Positions 20,595-28,401 of a DNA stretch of 33,864 bases are shown piece by piece (the first letter of the stretch is position 1; the number at the start of each line of letters is the position of its first letter). Below the pieces are notes generated by a model. The model saw nothing but the letters and a program-made list of their open reading frames with translations. It was not told where the DNA came from and searched no databases. A program made the position numbers and the translations under genes. Origin of the DNA: Burkholderiaceae bacterium (GTDB lineage: Bacteria > Pseudomonadota > Gammaproteobacteria > Burkholderiales > Burkholderiaceae_B); contig JANQYI010000006.1 of NCBI GenBank assembly GCA_030728985.1, forward strand, positions 7,847 to 41,710, written 5' to 3'.

Positions 20595-21656
20595 ATGCAA
20601 CATGATCTAACTCGCAACACTCTGGCGGCCATTTTGGTTGTTGGATTGATCGGTCTGTGTTTTTGGGTGCTCAAGCCCTTTTTGGCCGCAACGGTTTGGG
20701 CCGTCATGATTGTGGTGGCGACGTGGCCTTGGCTCAAGGCCTTGGAGCGGACTTTCGGCAACCGCCGAACGCCAGCGGTCTTGGTGATGACGCTCGGCAT
20801 GCTCTTGCTGCTCGTCATGCCTTTATGGTGGGCGATCAGCACCATCGCCGAGCGCTCCCATGACTTGATGACTTTTGGTCAGGATCTCGCAAATAAAGGT
20901 ATTCCAACCCCGCCAGAATGGGTCGCTGGTATTCCTCTTGTCGGTGAAAAGCTGTCGGACTTTTGGCTTGAATTGAGCACGGGCGGTTTTACTGGCTTCG
21001 TAGACTATGTATCGCCTTATGCGAGCGAAACTGGCAAGTGGCTGTTAGGTCAGTTCGGTGGCTTGGGCGGAATGCTGATTCAGTTTTTGCTCGTGGTTTT
21101 GATCGCTGCTATTTTTTACAGTTCGGGGGAACAGGCTGCAGAAATGGTGCGTCGGTTGGGTCGCCGCTTGGCAGGTGACCGTGGCGAGGGCTCGGTTGTG
21201 TTAGCAGGGCAAGCGATTCGCGCCGTTGCGCTTGGCGTCGGTGTCACGGCGATTGTACAAACGGGCTTGGGTGGACTTGGACTCGTCATTGCCGGTGTAC
21301 CGTTCGCTGCGGTCTTGTCCGCGCTCATGTTGATGTTGTGTATCGCACAGGCGGGGCCGGGATTTGTCATGTTTCCAGCGGTCGCTTGGATGTACTGGCA
21401 AGGCGACAGCAATGCTTGGGCGACCTTTTTACTGGTTTGGAGCCTTGTTGTCACCACCATGGATAATTTTTTACGGCCCATGTTGATTCGTCGCGGTGCT
21501 GATTTGCCTCTGCTGTTGATCTTTGTGGGTGTGATTGGTGGCTTGCTCAGCTTTGGTTTGATCGGTATTTTTGTGGGACCGGTTGCCTTGGCTGTGACGT
21601 ACACGCTTGCGCAAGCGTGGGTCGCTGAAACGCCCAAGGATCAGCCCGGCGCGTAG
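20595..21656 (+). CDS. AI-2E/PerM family membrane protein
   Basis: The 353-residue protein has the layout of the AI-2E transporter (PerM/YdiK/TqsA) family. Two or three hydrophobic segments lie in the first 90 residues, a soluble stretch runs to about 150, and five or so helices follow. The family-type segment LLIFVGVIGGLLSFGLIGIF-like (here split as PLLLIFVGVIGG and GLIGIFVGPV) is near the C-terminus. Characterised members export AI-2 or act as ion antiporters, so the substrate here is unknown. It follows secA after 36 bases and may be co-transcribed. Its last 16 bases overlap the oppositely oriented regulator gene. Confidence 0.85.
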   Translation: MQHDLTRNTLAAILVVGLIGLCFWVLKPFLAATVWAVMIVVATWPWLKALERTFGNRRTPAVLVMTLGMLLLLVMPLWWAISTIAERSHDLMTFGQDLANKGIPTPPEWVAGIPLVGEKLSDFWLELSTGGFTGFVDYVSPYASETGKWLLGQFGGLGGMLIQFLLVVLIAAIFYSSGEQAAEMVRRLGRRLAGDRGEGSVVLAGQAIRAVALGVGVTAIVQTGLGGLGLVIAGVPFAAVLSALMLMLCIAQAGPGFVMFPAVAWMYWQGDSNAWATFLLVWSLVVTTMDNFLRPMLIRRGADLPLLLIFVGVIGGLLSFGLIGIFVGPVALAVTYTLAQAWVAETPKDQPGA

Positions 21657-22111
21657 TCCAGCGGAAGCGCGGTCGTGCACTTGATGGTTTCCATGGCAAA
21701 GGCAGAGCTGACATCGAGCAGCTCCACCGAGCGAATCAAGCGTTTGTAAACACTGTCATAGCGATCGATATCTGGCACGACGATCTTGAGCAAATAATCC
21801 GCATCCCCGCTCAGGCGGTAAATCTCGACAATCTCCGGAATACTCGTTGCGCCATCGACAAAGCGTTTCATCCATTTCTCATTATGCTGACTAGTGCGGA
21901 TCGTGACGAAGGTCGTGAGTCCGAGATTAAGCTTGCGCGCATCGCATAACGCGACTTGCTTTTTAATGATGCCTTCTTCCTGGAGCTTTTGCAGACGCCT
22001 CCAGCAGGGTGTGGGCGTGAGGTTGACGGCGTTTGCGAGGTCGGCCAAAGAGATGCTGGCGTCCTCTTGCATGAGCCTGAGAATTTCACGATCTTTTTTA
22101 TCTATTTGCAT
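21641..22111 (-). CDS. Lrp/AsnC family transcriptional regulator
   Basis: The 156-residue protein has the standard Lrp layout. An N-terminal helix-turn-helix spans about residues 5-55, including DKKDREILRLMQEDASISLADLA and the recognition helix region TPTPCWRRLQKL (the longer stretch is given in two parts of the same domain). A C-terminal RAM/AsnC ligand-binding domain holds IYRLSGDADYLLKIVV. Such proteins form octamers or dimers that bind AT-rich DNA and sense amino acids. It is divergent from a cysteine-dioxygenase-like gene, and two palindromes sit between them. It may therefore control that gene in response to cysteine, which is inference from context. Confidence 0.9.
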   Translation of the reverse strand: MQIDKKDREILRLMQEDASISLADLANAVNLTPTPCWRRLQKLQEEGIIKKQVALCDARKLNLGLTTFVTIRTSQHNEKWMKRFVDGATSIPEIVEIYRLSGDADYLLKIVVPDIDRYDSVYKRLIRSVELLDVSSAFAMETIKCTTALPLDYAPG

Positions 22112-22130
22112 TATTTTTCTACTTATATCT

Positions 22131-22149
22131 ATATTATTAGAAATAATAT
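22131..22149. promoter_or_regulatory. Palindrome, candidate Lrp operator
   Basis: ATATTATTAGAAATAATAT is a perfect 8-bp inverted repeat around a 3-base centre. It lies 20 bases upstream of the regulator's start, in an AT-rich island within GC-rich surroundings. Its size and composition fit an Lrp-family site. Confidence 0.45.
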
Positions 22150-22173
22150 CTAATTTTTAATACTCATTGAGAC

Positions 22174-22185
22174 AAATTGCAATTT
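22174..22185. promoter_or_regulatory. Second palindrome in the divergent gap
   Basis: AAATTGCAATTT is a perfect 12-bp palindrome. Its centre is 39-40 bases from the centre of the 19-bp palindrome, about four helical turns. That would place two regulator units on the same face of the DNA, as expected for wrapping by Lrp oligomers. Confidence 0.4.
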
Positions 22186-22239
22186 ATTTCTCGAGGTCGG
22201 GTTCTATGATGGGAGATCGTCATATGTGGATCTTTTGTT

Positions 22240-22881
22240 ATGCAGACCTCGCCATCCGTCCAGTCATCTCACAGAGCCAACCTAGCCAGCCCAGTCGGGA
22301 TGCATGCGCAATCCGAGTCCTTGCTTGAGCTAGAAGTCCCGGGCTTGGCGGCGTCGATTCGGCAAGCCTGTTTGGGCGAGGCAGACTTAGTGCCATACCG
22401 TGTGCGTCAGGCGTTGAATCAAGCACTGGACCGCGCGTCGACGCAGCGATTGGTCAAGACCATTATGTCGATGCCTTATTCGGCTCAAACCTACACACGA
22501 CACTTGCTGTATGCCGATCCCGCGGGGATGTTTACCGTCGTCGCGTTACGCTGGGATCCGACGCAAGGGAGTCCGGTGCATGCGCATTACACCTGGTGCG
22601 CGTATCGCGTTTTGCGTGGTGTCTTGTCTGAAAGTCATTTTGAATACGATCGGTCGATTGAGCGGGCGTATTTGTTCAATCGCGTCAAGCGCGCGGCGGG
22701 TCAAAGTGTATGCGGTCATGGCGGAATGGATTTTATCCATCGCCTTCACAATGTAAGCGATCAAACGGCTGTTTCAATTCATGTATACGGTATGGATGCA
22801 GCGCGAATTAGTTCGCACGTCAATCGGATAATGGCCGTTTCGCTTAGAGCAGAAACACCGTCGCCAGTCCAAGAAAAATAA
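22240..22881 (+). CDS. Cysteine-dioxygenase-like cupin
   Basis: The 213-residue protein matches the cysteine dioxygenase type I cupin family, which oxidises a thiol to a sulfinate with Fe(II) and O2. The expected three-histidine iron site is visible as His114 and His116 (SPVHAHYTW) and His181 (VSIHVYG). Arg87, in YTRH, occupies the position that is Arg in cysteine dioxygenases and Gln in 3-mercaptopropionate dioxygenases. This favours L-cysteine as substrate. The first 30 or so residues look unstructured, and an internal ATG at 22300 is an alternative start. No clear Shine-Dalgarno site is seen at either. The 3' end overlaps mgtE by 38 bases. Confidence 0.78.
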   Translation: MQTSPSVQSSHRANLASPVGMHAQSESLLELEVPGLAASIRQACLGEADLVPYRVRQALNQALDRASTQRLVKTIMSMPYSAQTYTRHLLYADPAGMFTVVALRWDPTQGSPVHAHYTWCAYRVLRGVLSESHFEYDRSIERAYLFNRVKRAAGQSVCGHGGMDFIHRLHNVSDQTAVSIHVYGMDAARISSHVNRIMAVSLRAETPSPVQEK

Positions 22882-24310
22882 AGAATCCCAGCGAGTCTGT
22901 CGCAAAGGTCAGTAATACCGAGGACCCCATCGCGGGATCTTTTCCCAAACGGTTACGTACGATCGGGACGAGTACGCCGATCATGGCGCCAACCAGCATG
23001 TTGCAAACCATCGCGGCCATCATCACGAGCGCGATCGCGACTGAGTCTGAGATTGCCCAGGCAAAGATCGCGGCAATCGCGCTGCCGACAATGCCAACCA
23101 TAAACGTCACCTGTAATTCACGTTTAAACAATTGCCAGACGTTTTTGTTCGTGATGCGACCGACTGCGAGTGCGCGAATGATCAAGGTCATGGTTTGGTT
23201 GCCGGAGTTGCCACCAATCCCCGCGACGATCGACATCAGGAAAGCGAGCACGACAATGGTACTGACAGTATCCTCGAAGCGCGAGGCAATGAAGGAGGCT
23301 GTGGCAGCGGTGCAAAGGTTGAGCAACAACCAGGGCGCGCGATTGCGCAGGGCGCGACTGACTGGCGCAAAAATATCCTCGTCTTGCATCCCTGCGCGTG
23401 AGAGGGCTTGCTCATCCGAATCTTCGCGGATGACGTCCACGACCTCGGCGATCGTGACACGACCCACCAGGCGACCGAGATCATCCACCACGGGCGCGGA
23501 GACTAAGTCATAGCGTTCGAAGGCACCTGCAGCCTCCGCATCGGAGTCCAAAGGGCTCAGAGACAGATAGTCCGTGCTCATCACGTCGCTCACCTGAGCG
23601 TCCGGCTCGTTGACCAGCAATGAGGACAGGCTAAGCGTGCCAAGAAGCTTGTCTTGACGGTTGACGACAAAAATCTGATCCGTATGATCCGGCAACTCGG
23701 GCAAGCGTCTGAGGTAGCGCAGGACGACTTCGAGAGAGACGTCTTCGCGCACGCGGACCATCTCAAAGTCCATGATGCCGCCGACACTGTCCTCGGGGTA
23801 GCCCATCGCTTCGATCAGACGGGCGCGCTCTTCGTCAGTCAGGCCTTTTTGCACCTCGGCCACCACATCGGGGGGTAAGTCAGGCGCGAGATCGGCGAGC
23901 TCGTCCGCATCCATGTTCTCGGTGGCCGCTACCAGATCTTGACGATCCATGGTCTCGATGAGCGATTCGCGCACCCAATCGTCGACCTCGAGCAGCACAT
24001 CGGCGTCATATTTGGCGCTCACTAGACGCCAAATCATCTGACGCTCGATGTTTGGGACTGAGCCTAGGATAAAGGCGATATCCGCAGGGTGCAGATCATT
24101 GACTAACGCAGATAGCTCGGCTTCGTGCTGACGATGAAGGAGATTTTCAACGAGTTCGGCCCGTTTGTCGCCATCCTCTTGGCGATGCACCAGATTTTCG
24201 ACTAACTCGTGACGATGTAATAGTTCCTGAACTTTGGCGAGCGCAAGCTGAGCATCCTCGGGATCAAGGCGCCTGGTAGTTGCTGCGGGCTCGACAGGTG
24301 TTTGCGTCAT
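22844..24310 (-). CDS. mgtE: Magnesium transporter MgtE
   Basis: MgtE is a dimeric Mg2+ channel gated by its own cytoplasmic magnesium sensor. The 488-residue protein shows the helical N domain (about 60-170, with LHPADIAFIL), a CBS pair (about 175-300, containing VNRQDKLLGTLSL and SDVMSTDYL), and about five membrane helices from about 315. The pore-side motif GNSGNQTMTLIIRALA is typical. The N-terminus has a 17-residue internal repeat: ELVENLVHRQ at 35-44 and ELVENLLHRQ at 52-61. It starts 19 bases after the upstream transporter gene, so the two may share a transcript. I see no M-box-like leader. Confidence 0.93.
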   Translation of the reverse strand: MTQTPVEPAATTRRLDPEDAQLALAKVQELLHRHELVENLVHRQEDGDKRAELVENLLHRQHEAELSALVNDLHPADIAFILGSVPNIERQMIWRLVSAKYDADVLLEVDDWVRESLIETMDRQDLVAATENMDADELADLAPDLPPDVVAEVQKGLTDEERARLIEAMGYPEDSVGGIMDFEMVRVREDVSLEVVLRYLRRLPELPDHTDQIFVVNRQDKLLGTLSLSSLLVNEPDAQVSDVMSTDYLSLSPLDSDAEAAGAFERYDLVSAPVVDDLGRLVGRVTIAEVVDVIREDSDEQALSRAGMQDEDIFAPVSRALRNRAPWLLLNLCTAATASFIASRFEDTVSTIVVLAFLMSIVAGIGGNSGNQTMTLIIRALAVGRITNKNVWQLFKRELQVTFMVGIVGSAIAAIFAWAISDSVAIALVMMAAMVCNMLVGAMIGVLVPIVRNRLGKDPAMGSSVLLTFATDSLGFFIFLGLATVFLL

Positions 24311-24329
24311 GCGAATACGCCATAGTTGT

Positions 24330-25373
24330 TCAGGTGACGAGCTTCACTAAAGCGTAGCCGCCGAATGCAAGCAGTATAAACAGGATCACGCCGAGCGCTA
24401 CAACACGCGGACCCGCATCACGGATTTGTGTAAAGCGTGTTTGAATGCCGAGCGCCGTCATCGCCATCGTCAAAACGAAAATATCGAGCGCGCGCAAGGT
24501 TTGTAAAACGGCGGGAGGGATGATGTTTGCGGAGTTAATCAAGGCCAAGACTAAAAAGCCAATCGCGAACCAGGGAATGGGCAGCTTTGGACGTGGTGCG
24601 CCTGCTTCAGCATTGGCGATCGCCACCCGCTGAATCCAGAGCCCAAGAATGATCAGCACGGGGACGAGCAGGGCGACACGCGTCATTTTCACAATCGTGG
24701 CCACCTCGGTCGTAGCGGCATCAATATTGCTGGCCGAGGCGACGACTTGTGCGACCTCATGGACTGAGCCGCCAAGAAAAATACCAAAGGCGCGAGGATC
24801 CATATCAAACCAACCCGCCTGATACAAAATCGGGTAAAGGAACATTGAAATCGTGCCAAAGAGCACGACGGTTGCAACGGCAACCGAAGCCTTGTGAGGT
24901 GCTGACCTCAGGGTGGATTCGAAGGCAAGCACCGCGGCGGCTCCACACACCGCGCTGCCGGCTGAAGTCAGCATCGCCGTGTCACGATCAAGTTTGAGTA
25001 GTTTGGTGCCGATGAGCGTGCCCAGGATCAACACCCCTACAACGATACCCACTGAGACAACGAGTCCAGGCAGTCCGACCTCGATAATTTGTTGGATGCT
25101 GATGTTCAAGCCATAAAAGGCGACAGCGACGCGGAGCATGCGTTTGGCTGTAAATTGGACGCCGACACTCCATTCCGCGGGCATGGTGCCGCGCAGGAAG
25201 TTGCCATACAGCATGCCGCAGACGATGCCGACAACCAGTGGGCTAAAGCCGAGTGATTTGACGAAAGCGATGCCGGCGAGTTGGGTGACGGCTGCGGCCA
25301 TCAAGCCGACAAACAAGACGCCATTGATTCTGTCACGCCAAGGTGACGCGGTTACGTTGGTGGGGTGAGACAT
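24330..25373 (-). CDS. YeiH-type putative sulfate exporter family protein
   Basis: The 347-residue protein belongs to the Cons_hypoth698 (YeiH/YadS) membrane family, with about ten hydrophobic segments. Family-typical stretches include SPLVVGIVCGMLYGN near the N-terminus, the central TSAGSAVCGAAAVLA, and FLGGSVHEVAQVVAS. Members are annotated as putative sulfate or anion exporters, mostly by inference, so the substrate here is unknown. GGAGAGGT directly precedes the ATG. It lies 72 bases after the M20 gene and 19 bases before mgtE on the same strand. A nearby thiol dioxygenase gene makes a sulfur link thinkable but unproven. Confidence 0.85.
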   Translation of the reverse strand: MSHPTNVTASPWRDRINGVLFVGLMAAAVTQLAGIAFVKSLGFSPLVVGIVCGMLYGNFLRGTMPAEWSVGVQFTAKRMLRVAVAFYGLNISIQQIIEVGLPGLVVSVGIVVGVLILGTLIGTKLLKLDRDTAMLTSAGSAVCGAAAVLAFESTLRSAPHKASVAVATVVLFGTISMFLYPILYQAGWFDMDPRAFGIFLGGSVHEVAQVVASASNIDAATTEVATIVKMTRVALLVPVLIILGLWIQRVAIANAEAGAPRPKLPIPWFAIGFLVLALINSANIIPPAVLQTLRALDIFVLTMAMTALGIQTRFTQIRDAGPRVVALGVILFILLAFGGYALVKLVT

Positions 25374-25445
25374 ACCTCTCCGGCCGACTAATTAGAAGTG
25401 ACCGTGATACTAACCCGATACCTCGACCCAGACCAAGAGATCCTT

Positions 25446-26645
25446 TTATCGCGCTTGAGAAAACCAGTTTTCCGCGAGCTTGACCCAGTATGTGGCCCCA
25501 AGTGGCAACAAATCATCATTAAAGTCATAGGAGCCGTTGTGCAGCATGCAGGGGCCGAGGCCATGGCCGGCATCCCGATGCTCTCCTAAACCATTGCCAA
25601 TCCAAACGTAGCACCCGGGGACCTCTTGCAACATAAAGGCAAAATCTTCGGCGCCCATGGTGGGTGTGACGTGGTCATCGACTTGGTCAGCACCCACGAT
25701 TTCTCGAATGACATCTGCGCAAAAGGCGGATTCGGCTGGATGGTTGATGGTGGGTGGGTATTTACGCTCGAAGGAGAAATCCGCTTGAGCGCCCATCGCC
25801 GCCGCGGAGTGCTCGATAATCTCGCGCATCCGATGCTCGATCATGTCGAGCGTTTCGACGGTAAAGGTTCGGACCGTACCCCGCATTTCGGCTACGGTCG
25901 GAATGACGTTGTCCGCGCTGCCTGTATGAATCTGGGTGATGCTGAGCACTGCGGCTTCGAGCGGGTGACGGTTGCGTGTCACGATGCTTTGCAGGGCTTG
26001 TGCGATATGGACTGCAGTCATCACGGGGTCTACGCCAAGGTGGGGCATGCCACCGTGCGCGCCTTTGCCTCGAATGGTAATGCCAAACTTGTTGCTCGAG
26101 GCCATGATGGGGCCAGCGGTCAGGCCAAAGTGACCGACGGGCAGGCCTGGCCAGTTATGCATCCCAAAGACGGCTTGCATGGGAAACTTTTCAAATAAAC
26201 CGTCTTCCATCATACGTTTGGCGCCCGCGCCGCCTTCTTCGGCGGGTTGAAAAATGACGTAAACGGTACCATCGAAATTTTTATGCTCAGCCAAGTAGCG
26301 GGCTGCGCTCAAGAGCATCGCCGTGTGGCCGTCATGGCCACAACCATGCATTTTGCCGGGATGTTGGCTGGCATGCGCAAAGGTATTGAGCTCTTGCATC
26401 GGAAGCGCATCGAGATCCGCGCGTAAACCGATCGCGCGGGTTCCGGGCGTACGACCCTCAATGATGCCGACAACCCCCGTGCCGCCGAGACCGCAATGAA
26501 TAGGAATACCCCATTTTTGCAGTGCTTGAGCCACAACATCCGAGGTGCGTTTTTCCTCGTAGCAAAGCTCAGGATGGGCGTGCAGGTCGCGGCGAATTGC
26601 CTGAATTTCGGACTGCCAATTGAGAAAGGGCTCTAGAAGTTTCAT
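25446..26645 (-). CDS. M20 family amidohydrolase
   Basis: This M20D-type metal-dependent amidohydrolase resembles hippurate hydrolases and N-acyl-amino-acid deacylases. From the ATG at 26645 it has 399 residues. Metal-binding elements are visible: Cys102 and His104 in GCGHDGH, the Glu136-Glu137 pair in PAEEGGAGA, and GAEDFAFM near the C-terminus. HGGMPHLGVDP belongs to the dimerisation domain. A GTG three codons upstream could also be the start, but neither has a good ribosome site. It has no signal peptide and is probably cytoplasmic. The exact acyl substrate cannot be told from sequence. Confidence 0.88.
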   Translation of the reverse strand: MKLLEPFLNWQSEIQAIRRDLHAHPELCYEEKRTSDVVAQALQKWGIPIHCGLGGTGVVGIIEGRTPGTRAIGLRADLDALPMQELNTFAHASQHPGKMHGCGHDGHTAMLLSAARYLAEHKNFDGTVYVIFQPAEEGGAGAKRMMEDGLFEKFPMQAVFGMHNWPGLPVGHFGLTAGPIMASSNKFGITIRGKGAHGGMPHLGVDPVMTAVHIAQALQSIVTRNRHPLEAAVLSITQIHTGSADNVIPTVAEMRGTVRTFTVETLDMIEHRMREIIEHSAAAMGAQADFSFERKYPPTINHPAESAFCADVIREIVGADQVDDHVTPTMGAEDFAFMLQEVPGCYVWIGNGLGEHRDAGHGLGPCMLHNGSYDFNDDLLPLGATYWVKLAENWFSQAR

Positions 26646-26671
26646 GCAAATCACTTTAAATGAGTATGTCT

Positions 26672-26696
26672 AACGGTATTATCAATCTAAACCGTT
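26672..26696. promoter_or_regulatory. Inverted repeat in the M20/fadD gap
   Basis: AACGGT (26672-26677) and ACCGTT (26691-26696) are perfect inverted arms separated by 13 bases, in the 86-base gap between the divergent M20 and acyl-CoA ligase genes. It could be an operator. A TATTAT at 26677-26682 inside it would suit a -10 box toward the ligase gene. Confidence 0.3.
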
Positions 26697-26731
26697 GCCA
26701 CTACTGAATAACCCTCACCCTCAATCCGACT

Positions 26732-28399
26732 ATGACATTTCCTTGGATACAGAACTATCCAGCGGGTGTACCTGCTGAAATCCCACCCCACGACTATGTG
26801 TCCCTGGCGGATTTACTCGATCGAGCGTGTCAAAAGCATGCCCAGCGGACCGTGGCGAGCTCCTTTGGTGTGGCCCTGAGCTATCAAGATCTTGATCGGT
26901 ATGCTCAGGCATTTGCGGGGTGGTTGCATGCGCAGGCCTTGCCTCAGGGCTCGCGCGTCGCCCTTATGATGCCCAATGTGATGCCTTACCTGGTCGCTTT
27001 GTTGGGCGTCTTGCGTGCAGGGCATGTGATCGTCAATATCAATCCACTCTGCACGCCTCGAGAGCTTTCCATTCAGCTCAGGGATAGCGGCGCATGCACT
27101 ATTGTGGTGCTTGAAAGTGTGGCGCGCACGTTAGAGCAAGTGACGGACTGTCCTGAGCTCAAACATCGGGTGGTGGTTACACCAGGCGCCATGCTTGGCT
27201 TTTTAAAGGGAAATTTAGTGACATTGGGGGCGCGTTACGTGCGCAAGATGGGTCCAGAAAAACCACTGCCGGGTGCCTGGTCCTGGGACGCCGTGCTCAA
27301 GCGTGGTCAACAGCAACAATGGGAGCGGCCGGTCTTGAGTCTGACTGACTTAGCCGCACTCCAATATACCGGCGGGACGACCGGGCAGCCCAAAGGGGCG
27401 ATGTTGACCCACGGTAATTTGGTGGCCAACGTCTTGCAAGTCGAAGCTGTGGCCCAGCCGGCTTTGCATGATTTGTTGTCTGATCCTCTAACGATGCTCA
27501 CGGCGCTGCCGCTTTATCACGTGTTTGCCATGACAGTGTGCGGGTTTTATGCGATGCACGCGGGAATGAAAAGCGTGTTGGTGATTAACCCCCGAGATCG
27601 TGCCTCTTTGATTGCTGCACTTCGCAAAGAGCCCCCTCATGTATTGCCAGGCATCAATACCTTGTTTAACGCGCTCGCGCATGATGAGCGGTTTGCCAAA
27701 CTGGATTTTTCGACCTTGCGACTGGCGTTTGGAGGAGGGATGGCCATACAGCGCTCAGTGGCCGAGCGCTGGCTTGGCGTCACAGGGCGTCCCTTGATCG
27801 AGGGCTATGGTTTGTCGGAAACGTCCCCTGTCGTGGCCGCGAATCCCACCAATGCGACGGCGTACTCGGGTAGCGTGGGCTTGCCCTTGCCGTCTACGGA
27901 AATTTGTATTTTGGACGAGCAAGGACAATGCCTTGAATCGGACCTTGAGGGTGAGATCGCCGTGCGCGGTCCTCAGGTGATGCGAGGCTATTGGCGAGCG
28001 CCGCTGGAAACCGCCGCTGTCATGACGTCCGAAGGTTTTTTGCGAACAGGCGATATCGGCCGTATGGACGCGCAAGGCTATGTCTATATCTTGGACCGCA
28101 AGAAGGACATGATTTTGGTGTCTGGATTTAATGTCTATCCCAATGAAATCGAGGCTGTGGTGAGCGAGCTGCCAGAGGTGGTTGAATGCGCTGCAGTGGG
28201 GGTTTCTGACGCGCATTCGGGCGAGCTGGTGAAATTGTTTGTGGTGCGGCGCGACCCCTTGTTGGATGAAGCAAAAATTCAGGCGTGGTGTCAAAAGCAT
28301 TTGAGCCGCTACAAGTGTCCGAAAGTGATTGAGTTTAGAGACGAATTACCCAAGAGCACGGTGGGAAAAATTTTGCGTCGCGCGCTCCGGGACGCGTAA
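26732..28399 (+). CDS. fadD: Long-chain acyl-CoA ligase, FadD type
   Basis: This enzyme activates fatty acids to acyl-CoA through an acyl-adenylate and feeds beta-oxidation or lipid synthesis. The 555-residue length and the N-terminal NYPAGVPAEI are FadD-like. The ATP-binding P-loop YTGGTTGQPKGAMLTH begins at residue 212. The adenylate motif GYGLSETSPV and the hinge/C-terminal stretches TGDIGRMDAQGY and DRKKDMILVSGFNVYP follow, with the catalytic lysine region STVGKILRR at the end. There is no clear Shine-Dalgarno site. The mnmC-like gene starts 2 bases after the stop. Fatty-acid chain preference is not readable. Confidence 0.9.
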   Translation: MTFPWIQNYPAGVPAEIPPHDYVSLADLLDRACQKHAQRTVASSFGVALSYQDLDRYAQAFAGWLHAQALPQGSRVALMMPNVMPYLVALLGVLRAGHVIVNINPLCTPRELSIQLRDSGACTIVVLESVARTLEQVTDCPELKHRVVVTPGAMLGFLKGNLVTLGARYVRKMGPEKPLPGAWSWDAVLKRGQQQQWERPVLSLTDLAALQYTGGTTGQPKGAMLTHGNLVANVLQVEAVAQPALHDLLSDPLTMLTALPLYHVFAMTVCGFYAMHAGMKSVLVINPRDRASLIAALRKEPPHVLPGINTLFNALAHDERFAKLDFSTLRLAFGGGMAIQRSVAERWLGVTGRPLIEGYGLSETSPVVAANPTNATAYSGSVGLPLPSTEICILDEQGQCLESDLEGEIAVRGPQVMRGYWRAPLETAAVMTSEGFLRTGDIGRMDAQGYVYILDRKKDMILVSGFNVYPNEIEAVVSELPEVVECAAVGVSDAHSGELVKLFVVRRDPLLDEAKIQAWCQKHLSRYKCPKVIEFRDELPKSTVGKILRRALRDA

Positions 28400-28401
28400 T
28401 C

